Positions 19,801-28,893 of a DNA stretch of 64,000 nt are shown one piece after another. The stretch is taken from NCBI RefSeq assembly GCF_001968815.1, contig NZ_MIEQ01000096.1:434001-498000 (forward strand), written 5' to 3'. This stretch comes from Motiliproteus sp. MSK22-1 (lineage in GTDB: Bacteria; Pseudomonadota; Gammaproteobacteria; Pseudomonadales; Balneatricaceae). Position 1 is the first letter of the stretch, and each line of letters starts with the position of its first letter. A program made the position numbers and the translations under genes. A model generated the notes under the pieces. That model saw only the letters and a list, made by a program, of their open reading frames with translations. It did not search any database and was not told where the DNA came from.

Positions 19801-20412
19801 GGAAACCAGCATCCCGATACCGGCACTTGCCAATAACCCCGCACAACCACGATTGAATCGTTGTCGGTAGCGCGGGTGTGAAAACCAGCTGGCTAAATAC
19901 ACTCCTGCCAAGGCGTAGCATGCAATCGCGGTCCATTCCAGGATCAGAAACAAGCCCCCTAATATCCCAAACTGCAGCTCTATGTTTCCCGTAGGACTAA
20001 TAAACTGGGGAAGAAAGGCCGTAAATATCAAGATTGCCTTCGGGTTGCCCGCTGCCAGTAAAAACTCCTGCCGCATCAGCAGAGGAACGTTTGCCAATTG
20101 TTGAGCCCTGAGTTCGGTATCTGCTGGAGCACCAGCTCGCCATAACTGGATAGCTAACCAGAAAAGATAAGCAGCGCCAAAGATTTTTATAATCAGAAAC
20201 AGGGTCTCAGATGTATGCAAGACAACGGCCAGACCTGATGCCGCTAATGCAATCATCAGAGCAAAAGCAGTAAGCCGTCCAAGCCCTGCAAAAAAAGCGA
20301 TCCTGAACCCATAACGTTTTGCATTACTGAGCGCTATCAGATTGTTTGGTCCAGGGGCCATATTCAGTGCAAAACATGCAGGAATAAATAACGCCAGTAC
20401 AACCATCTCCAT
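19786..20412 (-). CDS. LysE/RhtB-family amino-acid exporter
   Basis: The 208 residues form six membrane helices and open with the family signature (FALNMAPGPNNLIALSNAKRYGFR). It exports amino acids or derivatives such as homoserine lactone, threonine or lysine; specificity cannot be read from the sequence. GAGGAG precedes the ATG. The last codons form one arm of a terminator-like hairpin. Confidence 0.9.
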   Translation of the reverse strand: MEMVVLALFIPACFALNMAPGPNNLIALSNAKRYGFRIAFFAGLGRLTAFALMIALAASGLAVVLHTSETLFLIIKIFGAAYLFWLAIQLWRAGAPADTELRAQQLANVPLLMRQEFLLAAGNPKAILIFTAFLPQFISPTGNIELQFGILGGLFLILEWTAIACYALAGVYLASWFSHPRYRQRFNRGCAGLLASAGIGMLVSGKGS

Positions 20413-20603
20413 AAGATCCGTACTCCTCTGGGTTTAGCTTACTTTTCATATCCTCTGGCTGATTAGAGAGACAGGGATCGATTGGCAATCCATTGAACGA
20501 TAACGCTAGACATAAGGCAAGGTTATTGCTGCGGTTCTGAAGATCCTTTGGGGATTAGCGGCCGATAGTGCGGCTTTGCGAATCCGTCGGGCTAGCGATA
20601 CAG

Positions 20604-21560
20604 CTACTTGACTGGTTTTCGACAAATGGCAATGACGATGATGCCTGGAGTCAGTAGTAGTATTCCCAACCACCCGTTTAATCCCAGGTTTTCGTTCAGA
20701 AAAAGCAGTCCCAGTATGGCACCGAGACAGGGAACAGCTGACATCATCGCGGCTGTGGCAGGAGCCCCTATATGACGAACCGCGTATGAAAGCATAATCA
20801 GACCGACCATGGTCGGTAGTAGCCCCTGGTAAGCCCCTTGAAGCAAAATATGGGACATTTGAGCTTCTGCCAGATTGGATGGCAACAACAGTGCCCAGAT
20901 GGGTAGATAAATAAGCCCGTTCAGCAAACTGGTGCATAACAGAACCTGCAAAACACTAACGTTCCAGCGACGGTTCAACAGCATATACACTGAGAAAACC
21001 GCGCCGGCGAGCATAAACAGCATGTCGCCGGTCCAGCTTTCAGAAAGTTCCAGCTTGTTGTTGCTTGAGGCTACCAGCCAGGCCCCTGCAACAATCACTG
21101 TTGAACCAATGACCTGAAGGTAGCCAGGTCTTTCCGATAACCATAACCAGCTGATCAGAAGCGTAAATGCAGGCAACAGACCATTGAGAAAGACGCCACC
21201 ATGGGCAGCTGGTGCATAGGTAAACCCTGCATATGACAGCAAAACATAGGGCACACCGGCCAGGCTGCCTAATACCAACATTCGATATAGAGGCATTCCC
21301 TTCCAGGGCCGATAGTAAAGCACAATAGGCAGCGCTACGATCGAAGCCACGCCAAAACGTAGCGCCGCTATATCGTAGATTGTCATTGCCGATACGGCAC
21401 CGGCTTTACTGACTACAATCCAGCCCGACCATACAAAAACAATAATCGATGCAGCCAAAAAACCCAGCACCGTCGTCGAGGGCTTATAGCCGTCAAACAG
21501 TGATTTTTTTCCGGGCTCTTCATTAATGAGATCTTTACTGTCCAGAGTGCTTTCATTCAT
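20604..21560 (-). CDS. EamA/DMT-family transporter
   Basis: A 318-residue inner-membrane protein with ten predicted helices in two EamA repeats: FLAASIIVFVWSGWIVVSKAG in the first, and MLFMLAGAVFSVYMLLNRRW starting the second. A hydrophilic 30-residue N-terminal extension precedes helix 1. It resembles RhaT/YdcZ-type metabolite exporters, with no known substrate. AGG precedes the ATG. A 16-bp tandem repeat array lies 104-231 bases upstream. Confidence 0.88.
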   Translation of the reverse strand: MNESTLDSKDLINEEPGKKSLFDGYKPSTTVLGFLAASIIVFVWSGWIVVSKAGAVSAMTIYDIAALRFGVASIVALPIVLYYRPWKGMPLYRMLVLGSLAGVPYVLLSYAGFTYAPAAHGGVFLNGLLPAFTLLISWLWLSERPGYLQVIGSTVIVAGAWLVASSNNKLELSESWTGDMLFMLAGAVFSVYMLLNRRWNVSVLQVLLCTSLLNGLIYLPIWALLLPSNLAEAQMSHILLQGAYQGLLPTMVGLIMLSYAVRHIGAPATAAMMSAVPCLGAILGLLFLNENLGLNGWLGILLLTPGIIVIAICRKPVK

Positions 21561-21663
21561 TTGTATCTACCTGTCATTACACTGCGATTCCCTGATGCTT
21601 GATTCAAGCTGTTTCAGACATGCTGCAATCAGGTAACTTTTCAATTTAACGTTTGTTACCCAG

Positions 21664-21791
21664 ATTGATCGTTTTTAACGTTGATCGCTTTAAACATCGA
21701 TTGTGTTAAAGGTTGATTGTGTTAAAGATCGATAGTGTTAAAGGTCGATAGTGTGAAAAATTGATAGCGTTAAAAGTTGATTCTGAAAAAG
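21664..21791. repeat. Eight-copy degenerate 16-bp tandem repeat
   Basis: Eight head-to-tail units of exactly 16 bp begin at 21664, 21680, 21696, 21712, 21728, 21744, 21760 and 21776. The central copies read GTTGATTGTGTTAAAG or ATCGATAGTGTTAAAG; the outer copies are more diverged. Every unit holds an RTYGAT core followed by an A-rich end. The array lies in the 375-base gap between the EamA gene (upstream of its start) and the 3' end of dapA. It could be a binding array, a structural element or a slippage-derived minisatellite; no coding frame uses it. Confidence 0.85.
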
Positions 21792-21935
21792 CTCAGTGCT
21801 CGTTGAACGATTAGAGATAGATTACCGGGACAGTTTGATGGGCTATATCACGATCTTGCGGTCTTTTGCTTTGTTTTAGGAGAGGCGCGTGGGCATCGCC
21901 TCTCGCAGGTTAAACAGCTATCAGATGTAAGTCTG

Positions 21936-22802
21936 TTAGCCCATGATATCCAGGCAATTCCGAATGGCTTGCTTGCTGGTTTCGGATAGCGGCAATATGG
22001 GGGCACGGCACTCTTCACTGCAAAGCCCAAGAAGCGAAGCAGCATACTTAACACCCGCAGGGCTGGGTTCCACAAACATGGCATTATGGAGCGGAGCCAA
22101 GCTATCGTGATGCTTGAGCGCAGCAGTATAATCGCCTTCAAGACACGCGCTTTGCATTTTCGCACACAGGGTCGGTGCAACATTTGCTGAAACCGAGATA
22201 CAACCGCGGCCGCCAGAGGCATTGTATGCCACGGCTGTCATATCTTCTCCCGATAGATAAGAGAAATCTTTGTTGATTAGCATACGTTCCTGGCTAATAT
22301 GGGCCAGATCACCGGTGGCATCTTTTACCCCTAGCACACCGGGAAGCTCGGCCAGCCTTGCCAGAGTTTCCGGGCTGATATCAACAATTGCTCTGGGTGG
22401 GATGTTGTAGATAATCAACGGAAGATCGACACTGTCGTGGATCAGTTTGAAATGCTGATAAAGACCTTCTTGAGAAGGGCGGTTATAGTACCCGGCAACA
22501 CAAAGCAGAGCATCAGCACCGGCGCTTTGCGCATGGCGCGCATATTCGACCGCTTCCAGCGGGTTATTCGAGCCGGCACCGGCAATAACGGGAACCTGAC
22601 CAGCTGTTTCTGCAGCTACGATTTCCACCACACGCTTATGTTCTTCTTCACTGAGAGTAGGAGATTCACCGGTCGTTCCAACAGGCACCAGTCCGTGAGT
22701 GCCTTTGTCAAGTTGCCACCGCACCAGGTTTCTAAGGGCTTTTTCATCAAGGACTCCATTCTTGAAAGGTGTGATCAAGGCGACCAAAGATCCACTAAAC
22801 AT
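21936..22802 (-). CDS. dapA: 4-hydroxy-tetrahydrodipicolinate synthase
   Basis: Condenses pyruvate with aspartate semialdehyde, the first committed step of lysine and diaminopimelate synthesis. The 288-residue TIM barrel starts MFSGSLVALITPFKNG and shows GTTGESPTLSEEEH (substrate Thr-Thr pair), YYNRPSQEGLYQHF (Tyr of the proton relay), IIYNIPPR and the Schiff-base lysine in LGVKDATGDL. I choose the ATG at 22802 (TGGAG seven bases upstream) rather than 22883, because the extra 27 residues would be encoded through a terminator hairpin. No downstream partner such as bamC is adjacent. Confidence 0.95.
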   Translation of the reverse strand: MFSGSLVALITPFKNGVLDEKALRNLVRWQLDKGTHGLVPVGTTGESPTLSEEEHKRVVEIVAAETAGQVPVIAGAGSNNPLEAVEYARHAQSAGADALLCVAGYYNRPSQEGLYQHFKLIHDSVDLPLIIYNIPPRAIVDISPETLARLAELPGVLGVKDATGDLAHISQERMLINKDFSYLSGEDMTAVAYNASGGRGCISVSANVAPTLCAKMQSACLEGDYTAALKHHDSLAPLHNAMFVEPSPAGVKYAASLLGLCSEECRAPILPLSETSKQAIRNCLDIMG

Positions 22803-22845
22803 TTTTGACTCCATATAATTGGCTATGACTATAAAGTTAACGGCA

Positions 22846-22877
22846 AAAAAAAGCCCGGTACGCTTTCGCGACCGGGC
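22846..22877 (-). terminator. Strong intrinsic terminator upstream of dapA
   Basis: GCCCGGT (22853-22859) and ACCGGGC (22871-22877) form a GC-rich stem with an 11-base loop, and on the minus strand the stem is followed by eight Ts. It lies 44 bases upstream of the dapA start, so it must end a transcript that begins further upstream on the same strand. The only ORF there is the 25-codon one at 22907-22984. Confidence 0.85.
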
Positions 22878-22906
22878 TTCCATGATTGACTACGATTAAT
22901 TTGTCA

Positions 22907-22984
22907 TCAGATACACGCTGCCAAGCCGCCGAGGGTAACCTCAGGTTTATCACCGCGTTTGGACTCAGAAGACAGGTTATACAT
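22907..22984 (-). CDS. Possible 25-residue peptide or leader ORF
   Basis: An ATG-initiated ORF of 25 codons (MYNLSSESKRGDK..., ending GGLAACI) stops with TGA TGA 30 bases before a strong terminator. There is no clear Shine-Dalgarno: CAGAGA lies about 17 bases upstream. The peptide has a charged N-terminal half and a small, Gly/Ala-rich end with one cysteine. It might be a genuine microprotein, a RiPP-like precursor, or chance coding within a small RNA. No modifying enzyme is adjacent. Confidence 0.3.
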   Translation of the reverse strand: MYNLSSESKRGDKPEVTLGGLAACI

Positions 22985-23353
22985 GATGACTGGTTTGATT
23001 CTCTGTACGAAGTTCGTTGGCTATGTGCAGGTAAGTCCATTTCTGATGTCGGACAACCCTGAACTCAACTTTGCAAAGGCTTGCTCGCCAGGCAAATCAT
23101 CTTGTATCCAGGATTTATATGCACTGTAATGGACGTTACTGTATCGGTATTTTGACCGCCCATCAAGCTTAAAATGAACGTTGCTTCAATCTATCTGGAA
23201 TCCTGGACAAACTATCTGGAATCCAGAACAAATTTTCTCGCCAGTATTGATAGAGAATCAAGGTGGAATTGTCATTGCCCATATTGTCTTTGTCGTTACA
23301 CTGTAGACTTGGTGGTTATTTTTATTCCTGAGTTATCAAGAAGGATTGAGTTA

Positions 23354-23812
23354 ATGGTAGTTCTGAAATGGATTGTTTTTTTGATAATTGCGTTAGCCCT
23401 CGCAATTTTAATACTGTTCTTTTACAAGGGATACGAATCCCGCGGGGGAAATTCTCCTGGGTTGCAGCAAGGGGTGTTGCAAGCATGTCCTGATAAGCCA
23501 AACTGTGTCAGCAGTGAAGAGGGAACGGATACGGAGCACAGTATTAAACCCCTGTTGCTAACGGATAATACTAACTCTCTGGATCAAGTTCGAGCGGCTA
23601 TCGGTACGATGGGTGGGGTTGTGGTAAAGATGGATGAATCGTACCTGGCTGCAACTTTTACCTCCTCTGTGTTTGGCTTTGTCGACGATCTGGAGGTGCG
23701 TTTTGATCGGACAAAGGGCGTTTTTCATGTGCGTTCTGCATCCCGGGTCGGACACAGTGATATGGGAGTCAACCGCAAGCGTGTGGAGACACTACGGGAA
23801 CTGTTGCAATAA
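23354..23812 (+). CDS. DUF1499 family protein
   Basis: A 152-residue protein with one N-terminal membrane helix (about 5-24) and a DUF1499 domain: PDKPNCVSSEEGTD near residue 50, then EVRFDRTKGVFHVRSASRVGHSDMGVNRKRVETL at the C-terminus. The function is unknown; homologues occur in membranes of many bacteria. The ATG at 23354 is preferred to an ATG at 23174 because AAGGA lies eight bases before it and the 60 extra residues (Cys-rich, no hydrophobic leader) are atypical. Confidence 0.87.
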   Translation: MVVLKWIVFLIIALALAILILFFYKGYESRGGNSPGLQQGVLQACPDKPNCVSSEEGTDTEHSIKPLLLTDNTNSLDQVRAAIGTMGGVVVKMDESYLAATFTSSVFGFVDDLEVRFDRTKGVFHVRSASRVGHSDMGVNRKRVETLRELLQ

Positions 23813-23862
23813 CTAAAAAAACCTGCCAACAAGTGACCTTTCCAGGGGCATGAGTCAGGTGG

Positions 23863-23900
23863 AAAACAGGCCTTCGATTTAAAAATCGAAGGCCTGTTTT
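23863..23900. terminator. Bidirectional intrinsic terminator
   Basis: Two 18-base arms (23863-23880 and 23883-23900) are exact complements separated by two bases. The outer ends are A4 on one side and T4 on the other, giving a terminator active on both strands. It sits between the convergent DUF1499 and CDF transporter genes. Confidence 0.9.
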
Positions 23901-23991
23901 AAGAGACGGGCTATGTTTCAGCAGATAGAGCGTGTTTTAAGAAACAGACCCGGTTTTAACAAATTGAAAATAGCCTTGGACTGGGGGCCTG

Positions 23992-25083
23992 TCAGGCCGT
24001 TACTTTCATCGGGCTGATTCCTTTCACCTCTATCGTGACATGACTAACACTCTGGACCTGAGCCCGGAGGTCTTTTTCCAAATCTGAGACTATTTGCTCT
24101 GTTCTGGCGAGTATTGCCTGAACGGCTGCGCGAGAATTGATGTAGTCGTTAAGAGCCTGATCATTCAGTTTGGAAGATGGAACCGACTGCAGCAGCAGCT
24201 CCCGCTCTTTTTGAATCTGTTGGTGCATTCCTGATACCATCGATTCTTCCCTTAACTCGATTTCAGCAACCAGTACCGTATTTGTTTCGTCAATAATGAT
24301 CGAGCGGATGTCATGATAACTTTCCACTTCAGAATGGGATGTCGCAATTGCTGAAAAGACCTGTTCCGCTTTGGTATCACGTATATCTACCAGATACTTC
24401 ATATTCACATAACCCAAATAGAACGCAATCATTCCAAGCATAACTGCTATCGCCCCGGAGAATAGAATATCCCATAATGGATTTCCGGTTATTTCAGCCA
24501 ATATGATACCGCAAGCGGCCATGATCAACCCGAGCATCGCCACAGAATCCTCAAGCACGACAGCCACTAGAGTTGGATCGTTTGATTGGGTCAAATACCT
24601 GAAAGGATTTCTTAACCCTTCGCTGCGCATTCGCCGCCAAAACTCTTTAATTGCTATGACGAAAGAATACCCTTCCAGAACTGTAGCCACTGCCAGTACG
24701 ATCAAACTTAACCAGAACCCGGAGATGATACCGAAGATTAACGTCTGCTCAACGGTGCTGGTACTCTGGAGATCGTGAAGGCTGTGCCAGGTGTGCGAAA
24801 GACCCAGGCCACAGCCGATTGAAAACAGGCCTATAGCACTCCAGAGGTTCCAAAGATACTTTTTTTGGCCATGACCGAAGGCATAGAGTGCATCGGCAGG
24901 CTGTTCTCCGACGACTAGCCCTCGCAATAAGAAACCCTGGTTTAAGGTATCCATCAGGCTGTGAACTGCTTCGTTCATCATCGATGCTGAGCCACCCAAT
25001 AGCGCAGCGATAAACTTTATTACGGTAACGATGCCGTTTGCCACTATTGCAGTAACAACCGCCTTCCGTGAGCCATGAGCCAT
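23992..25083 (-). CDS. Cation diffusion facilitator, ZnT9-like clade
   Basis: The 363 residues contain six membrane helices and a C-terminal cytosolic domain. Helix 2 carries the usual metal motif HxxxD in MNEAVHSLMDT, but helix 5 has LEDSVAMLGL where most family members have HxxxD. An E-D-x-x-A pattern there is, from memory, typical of the ZnT9-like branch, so metal handling may differ from Zn/Cd exporters. The C-terminal 60 residues (KERELLLQSVPSS onwards) are extended and helical. It probably moves divalent metal across the inner membrane. Confidence 0.85.
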   Translation of the reverse strand: MAHGSRKAVVTAIVANGIVTVIKFIAALLGGSASMMNEAVHSLMDTLNQGFLLRGLVVGEQPADALYAFGHGQKKYLWNLWSAIGLFSIGCGLGLSHTWHSLHDLQSTSTVEQTLIFGIISGFWLSLIVLAVATVLEGYSFVIAIKEFWRRMRSEGLRNPFRYLTQSNDPTLVAVVLEDSVAMLGLIMAACGIILAEITGNPLWDILFSGAIAVMLGMIAFYLGYVNMKYLVDIRDTKAEQVFSAIATSHSEVESYHDIRSIIIDETNTVLVAEIELREESMVSGMHQQIQKERELLLQSVPSSKLNDQALNDYINSRAAVQAILARTEQIVSDLEKDLRAQVQSVSHVTIEVKGISPMKVTA

Positions 25084-25430
25084 GTCAGTTCCTTAGTTTG
25101 AGATAATTCAGTCGTTGCGATAATCCAGAGCATTCTAGCGTTGCTGAGTATTTTCTCGCAACAATGATTCAGTTCGTGTCGACCAATCAAGTAATAACCT
25201 CGAATAATGTAATCCTGAGTTATCTAAGGAACCTAACCCTGGGGCTTGCCTGTTGGTTCTGCTGATAGTCGACGCTCAGTACTTTGTAGCAGAGATTTGA
25301 CACTATTGATATTTACAGAATCTTTACGTTTATCCTGCGTTTCATTTACACAGCCGAGATTACCCTATTGAAAATACAGCTGAGGTTAACCAGCAAAGCA
25401 ATCTATTGAGATCAAAGCAGGGGGTGTTGA
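25084..25430. other. Divergent intergenic region, CDF / cytochrome b561
   Basis: These 347 bases separate two divergent genes. TTGACA at 25297-25302 is a consensus -35 box on the plus strand, but no good -10 follows at 16-18 bases, so the promoter is not assigned. No ORF, repeat or known operator is seen. Confidence 0.35.
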
Positions 25431-25979
25431 ATGAAAGTGGAAGGTTACCTGGATACGGAGCTTCGCTATGGAAGCGTATCCAGATTTAATCATTGGGTGG
25501 GTGCCTTATTAGTGGTTGGGTTATTGGCGATTGGGCTATATTTTCATGATATGCCACAAGGCGACGAAAAGTTTTTTTGGATACGCTTACATGCATCGAT
25601 AGGCATGCTTGGTTTTGCTTTTCTCCTGTTTCGGATACTTTGGCGCGCAATGATTACCGGTCCACAGCCGGCACATCAGAGTCGAAAACTCAGTATTCTG
25701 ACAGTTTGGAGTCATCGTTTAATTTTGTTTTTAATAGTCGTTCTGCTGGTCTCAGGTCCTTTCGCTATATGGAGTGGCGGTCGTCCTATCAATGTTTTTG
25801 ATTGGGTCGTGATCCCCGGACCTATTGGTAAGTGGACGGCTCTGCATGAAATTCTGGAGAATATTCATGGACTGGCCGGTCGAATATTAATGTTTTTGGT
25901 GATCGGACATATAGTCATGGCTGCCAAACACCACTTTGTGGATAAGGACCAAGTCATGAAACGGATGACGGGCGCATGA
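25431..25979 (+). CDS. Cytochrome b561 family protein
   Basis: A 182-residue, four-helix inner-membrane b-type cytochrome. Heme-ligand candidates are His17 (RFNHWVGAL), the histidine in WSHRLILFL, and the helix-4 pair in NIHGLAGRILMFLVIGHIVMAAKHH. The family passes electrons from ubiquinol to periplasmic acceptors or superoxide. A GGGGGTG site precedes the ATG. It is the only gene between the CDF transporter and the efflux operon. Confidence 0.92.
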   Translation: MKVEGYLDTELRYGSVSRFNHWVGALLVVGLLAIGLYFHDMPQGDEKFFWIRLHASIGMLGFAFLLFRILWRAMITGPQPAHQSRKLSILTVWSHRLILFLIVVLLVSGPFAIWSGGRPINVFDWVVIPGPIGKWTALHEILENIHGLAGRILMFLVIGHIVMAAKHHFVDKDQVMKRMTGA

Positions 25980-26147
25980 TAAGTAGTGGCGAATAGGGCT
26001 GATTTAACCAGAGGTTTCCAAGGTATGCTTGGAAAACAGTCAGTTAAGGCGGATACTTGAATAGTGATAGATGACTCTGCAGTGTTAATTAAACAATGAA
26101 AAGCCTCTGTTTAATCCAGAGAGGTTTGCATGGACAAGTAAACAGCT

Positions 26148-27608
26148 ATGACAATACGACGTCTTGGACTCCTAACGTTGAGTCTGGTGATACTGAACGG
26201 ATGTGAATCAGGCCTGAAGCCATTCGTTGTCGAAAAAGCTAACATTGACGTGCCTCCGGTTTGGCAGGAGCTTTCTCATCCTGGAGATCTTTCGGATCAG
26301 GGCTGGTTGGCGGAGATCCAGGACAGTCGGCTTCCTGATTTGATTGCTGAAGCTGTCGAGTCCAATCCGGATTTGCAGTTGGCTCGGGCAAAACTGAATG
26401 CTGGTTTAGCTCAGGTAACTGTAACAGGGGCCGCCTTGTTGCCCCGCGTTGATGGGCAGATAAGTGGTGCGCGTAGCCGCCGGTCAAGTAACGGCAGTCA
26501 TAGTATAAGCAATTCGTTTAACGCTGAACTTCAATTCAGCTGGGAAGCAGACCTGTGGAATAAGTTGTCTGACAGTGAACGGGCGGCGGTGCTGGATGCT
26601 AAGGCACTTCGGCAGGACCTGAAGGCGGGGCGTCTGTCTCTTGCCGCTAATGTTTCTAAAGCCTGGTTTGCAGCGGTTGAAAGTAAACTGCAAGAGGAAC
26701 TGAGCCAGAGTTTGGTGGATAACTTAAAGGCTAATCTGGAAATACTGGAAGAAGGGTATCGTTCAGGTATTTTTGGTGCTCTTGACATACATTTGTCCCG
26801 GGCAAATCTCGCTGCAGAACAAGGACGGCTTGCCGTAAACCGCCAAACTCATGGTGATCGTGTTCGCAGTCTGGAGGCTTTGATGGGGCGTTACCCAGGC
26901 AATGTTCTGGAACTGGTCTCAGACTTGCCGGAACTCCCTCCTCCGGTGCCTGCGGGCTTGCCATCCTCACTACTGGAACGTCGTCATGACATTCGCGCTG
27001 CGGATCTTCGTTTTGAGCGGAGTGTTGCGGAGCTTTCCCGTGCCCACAAGGATCGTTTTCCGAGTTTAAGGCTGACTGCCGATTATGGGATCAGTAGTGA
27101 TGAATTGAAAGACCTTCTGAAAGGCAACAGCCTTGCATGGACCGCTTTGGCCTCATTGGCACAACCGTTATTTGATGGTGGACGGTTGGCAGCGCTTGAA
27201 CAGCGTGCTGTTGCGGAGGCCGAACAAGCGAAAGCGATTTATATTAATACCGTTTTAGGCGCTTTTTCTGATGTTGAGTCTACGTTGCAGCAAGAACAGC
27301 AATTGATTAAAAAGACAGCGGCTTTACGTTTGAGCAGTGAGGAGTCTGAGTATGCCCAGAGTTTGGCTTTTGAACAGTATCGGGCTGGACTTGTCGATTA
27401 TATAACAGTGTTAGAGGCTCAACGTAGGGCATTTATCGCTCGCAGCAGTTACCTGGAATCCCGTAGTCAGCAGTTGCAGAACCGCATAAACTTATATTTG
27501 GCACTCGGGGGAGATTTTATGACTCAGAGTAGAGGGGGAACTGACCTCCAGGCTTTTGAAACAGAGGGTGCTGATTCTCTGATCAAAATGGGAAAGGGCA
27601 AAAGGTGA
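26148..27608 (+). CDS. RND efflux outer-membrane lipoprotein (NodT/OprM family)
   Basis: The 486 residues begin with a lipoprotein signal whose lipobox is ILNGC (Cys19), followed by the two outer-membrane-factor repeats. AKLNAGLAQVTVTGAALLPRVDGQ and FNAELQFSWEADLWNKLSDSER mark the first; LDIHLSRANLAAEQGRL and the C-terminal DYITVLEAQRR mark the others. It forms the trimeric exit duct for the adaptor and pump encoded directly downstream. The stop is four bases before the adaptor gene, so they form an operon. Confidence 0.92.
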   Translation: MTIRRLGLLTLSLVILNGCESGLKPFVVEKANIDVPPVWQELSHPGDLSDQGWLAEIQDSRLPDLIAEAVESNPDLQLARAKLNAGLAQVTVTGAALLPRVDGQISGARSRRSSNGSHSISNSFNAELQFSWEADLWNKLSDSERAAVLDAKALRQDLKAGRLSLAANVSKAWFAAVESKLQEELSQSLVDNLKANLEILEEGYRSGIFGALDIHLSRANLAAEQGRLAVNRQTHGDRVRSLEALMGRYPGNVLELVSDLPELPPPVPAGLPSSLLERRHDIRAADLRFERSVAELSRAHKDRFPSLRLTADYGISSDELKDLLKGNSLAWTALASLAQPLFDGGRLAALEQRAVAEAEQAKAIYINTVLGAFSDVESTLQQEQQLIKKTAALRLSSEESEYAQSLAFEQYRAGLVDYITVLEAQRRAFIARSSYLESRSQQLQNRINLYLALGGDFMTQSRGGTDLQAFETEGADSLIKMGKGKR

Positions 27609-27612
27609 TTAG

Positions 27613-28893
27613 ATGAAGTGGTTGAAATGGATGCTGCCAATTACGGTGCTGATAGTCAGTGCCTATGGTGTCAACTACATTGTCAATAACAAACCTGATG
27701 CCAAGCGGGGGCGTCCGCAGGGGCCACAAGCCATGACTGTTGAAGGGACGCGCTTGCACCGGCAGGATTTTCAGGTCTGGTTGGATTCTTATGGCGTAGT
27801 AAAACCGCGAACCGAAAGTCATCTGGTATCACAGGTAGCAGGGAAAGTTGTAAAGATTTCTGAGCGTTTTCGTGAAGGGGCATTTTTTGAAGCGGGGGAT
27901 ATTCTTATTCGGATAGATCCTCGTGACTATCAGGTTGCCGTGGATATAGCAGAGGCTGAATTGATCCAGGCGCAACTAGGCTTAAAAGAAGAGCAAGCAC
28001 GTGTCGAACAGGCTCTTCGGGACTGGAAGCGGTTGGGGAAGGGGGTGGCAGGAGACCTCGTTCTGCGAAAACCTCAATTGGCTGCTGCTGATGCTGCAAT
28101 ATCTTCCGCCAAGGCCAAACTGGTAAGGGCCAAGCTGAGCCTGGAACGCACGCGCATTAAGGCTCCTTATGCCGGAAGACTGTTATCCAAGCAGGTTGAT
28201 CTGGGACAGGTGGTTTCGTCCGGGACTGTTCTGGCGGAAATTTTTGCTGTGGATTACGTCGAGGTTCGGCTGCCTTTAAATAACCGCCAACTGGAGTATG
28301 TGAGCTTGCCAGAGCAATATCGGGGCGGTGAGCTTAGAAGTGGAAACTTACCCGAGGTCTCTTTGCAGGCTCAAATAGGGCGCCAGCAATATTCCTGGTC
28401 TGGAAAGGTGGTCCGGGTGGAAGGTGCAATCGATCAAGGTAGTCGTCAACTGTTTGTCGTTGCTCAAATAGAAGACCCCTATAGTCTTGGCCCCCAGGGC
28501 AACCCACCGCTTAAAATTGGGCAGTTTGTTCAGGCCAAGATTAAAGGGAAGCTGTTACAGGGCGTGTATGTTTTTCCACGCACCGCTCTTAATCAAGACA
28601 ATACCGTGCTGATTATAGAAAAAGGGCGACTACAGTCTCGAATTCTTGACCCTCTGTGGACCGATGAAGAATCCGTAGTGGCTAGCAGCGGTTTAGAGAA
28701 TGGTGATTTGCTAAACCTGACTCCGATGGGGGCAGGGGTTAGTGGTCTGGCCGTTCGTGCCGTGATTGATGGTGAGCCTCTGGTTAATAAGAATGGTGCG
28801 GACAAAGAAAGAAAACGCAAGCGCCCGAAGCAAGATGAAGATCGACTTCATCAAGGGGACCCGGAGGCAGCAAAGCCTGCTGTATCCGGATGA
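27613..28893 (+). CDS. RND efflux periplasmic adaptor (membrane fusion protein)
   Basis: The 426 residues have an N-terminal membrane anchor (about 4-20), the lipoyl/barrel-sandwich halves (VAGKVVKISERFREGAFFEAGDILIRID and RTRIKAPYAGRLLSKQVDLGQVV), a helical hairpin between them and a beta-barrel. A basic C-terminal tail (KERKRKRPKQDEDR) is unusual for a periplasmic adaptor. It bridges pump and duct. An AAGGTGA site four bases before the ATG and near-contiguity with the outer-membrane gene show co-translation. Confidence 0.92.
   Translation: MKWLKWMLPITVLIVSAYGVNYIVNNKPDAKRGRPQGPQAMTVEGTRLHRQDFQVWLDSYGVVKPRTESHLVSQVAGKVVKISERFREGAFFEAGDILIRIDPRDYQVAVDIAEAELIQAQLGLKEEQARVEQALRDWKRLGKGVAGDLVLRKPQLAAADAAISSAKAKLVRAKLSLERTRIKAPYAGRLLSKQVDLGQVVSSGTVLAEIFAVDYVEVRLPLNNRQLEYVSLPEQYRGGELRSGNLPEVSLQAQIGRQQYSWSGKVVRVEGAIDQGSRQLFVVAQIEDPYSLGPQGNPPLKIGQFVQAKIKGKLLQGVYVFPRTALNQDNTVLIIEKGRLQSRILDPLWTDEESVVASSGLENGDLLNLTPMGAGVSGLAVRAVIDGEPLVNKNGADKERKRKRPKQDEDRLHQGDPEAAKPAVSG

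Noticed and set aside
22803-22883. Upstream in-frame extension of dapA
   Set aside because: Would encode 27 residues across a terminator and has no ribosome site; family length supports 22802.
22837-23040. 67-residue minus-strand ORF upstream of dapA
   Set aside because: Reads through the whole terminator stem and lacks a ribosome site; the shorter ORF at 22907-22984 fits the terminator better.
25297-25325. TTGACA as a promoter for cytochrome b561
   Set aside because: No -10 box at normal spacing; a consensus hexamer alone is weak evidence.
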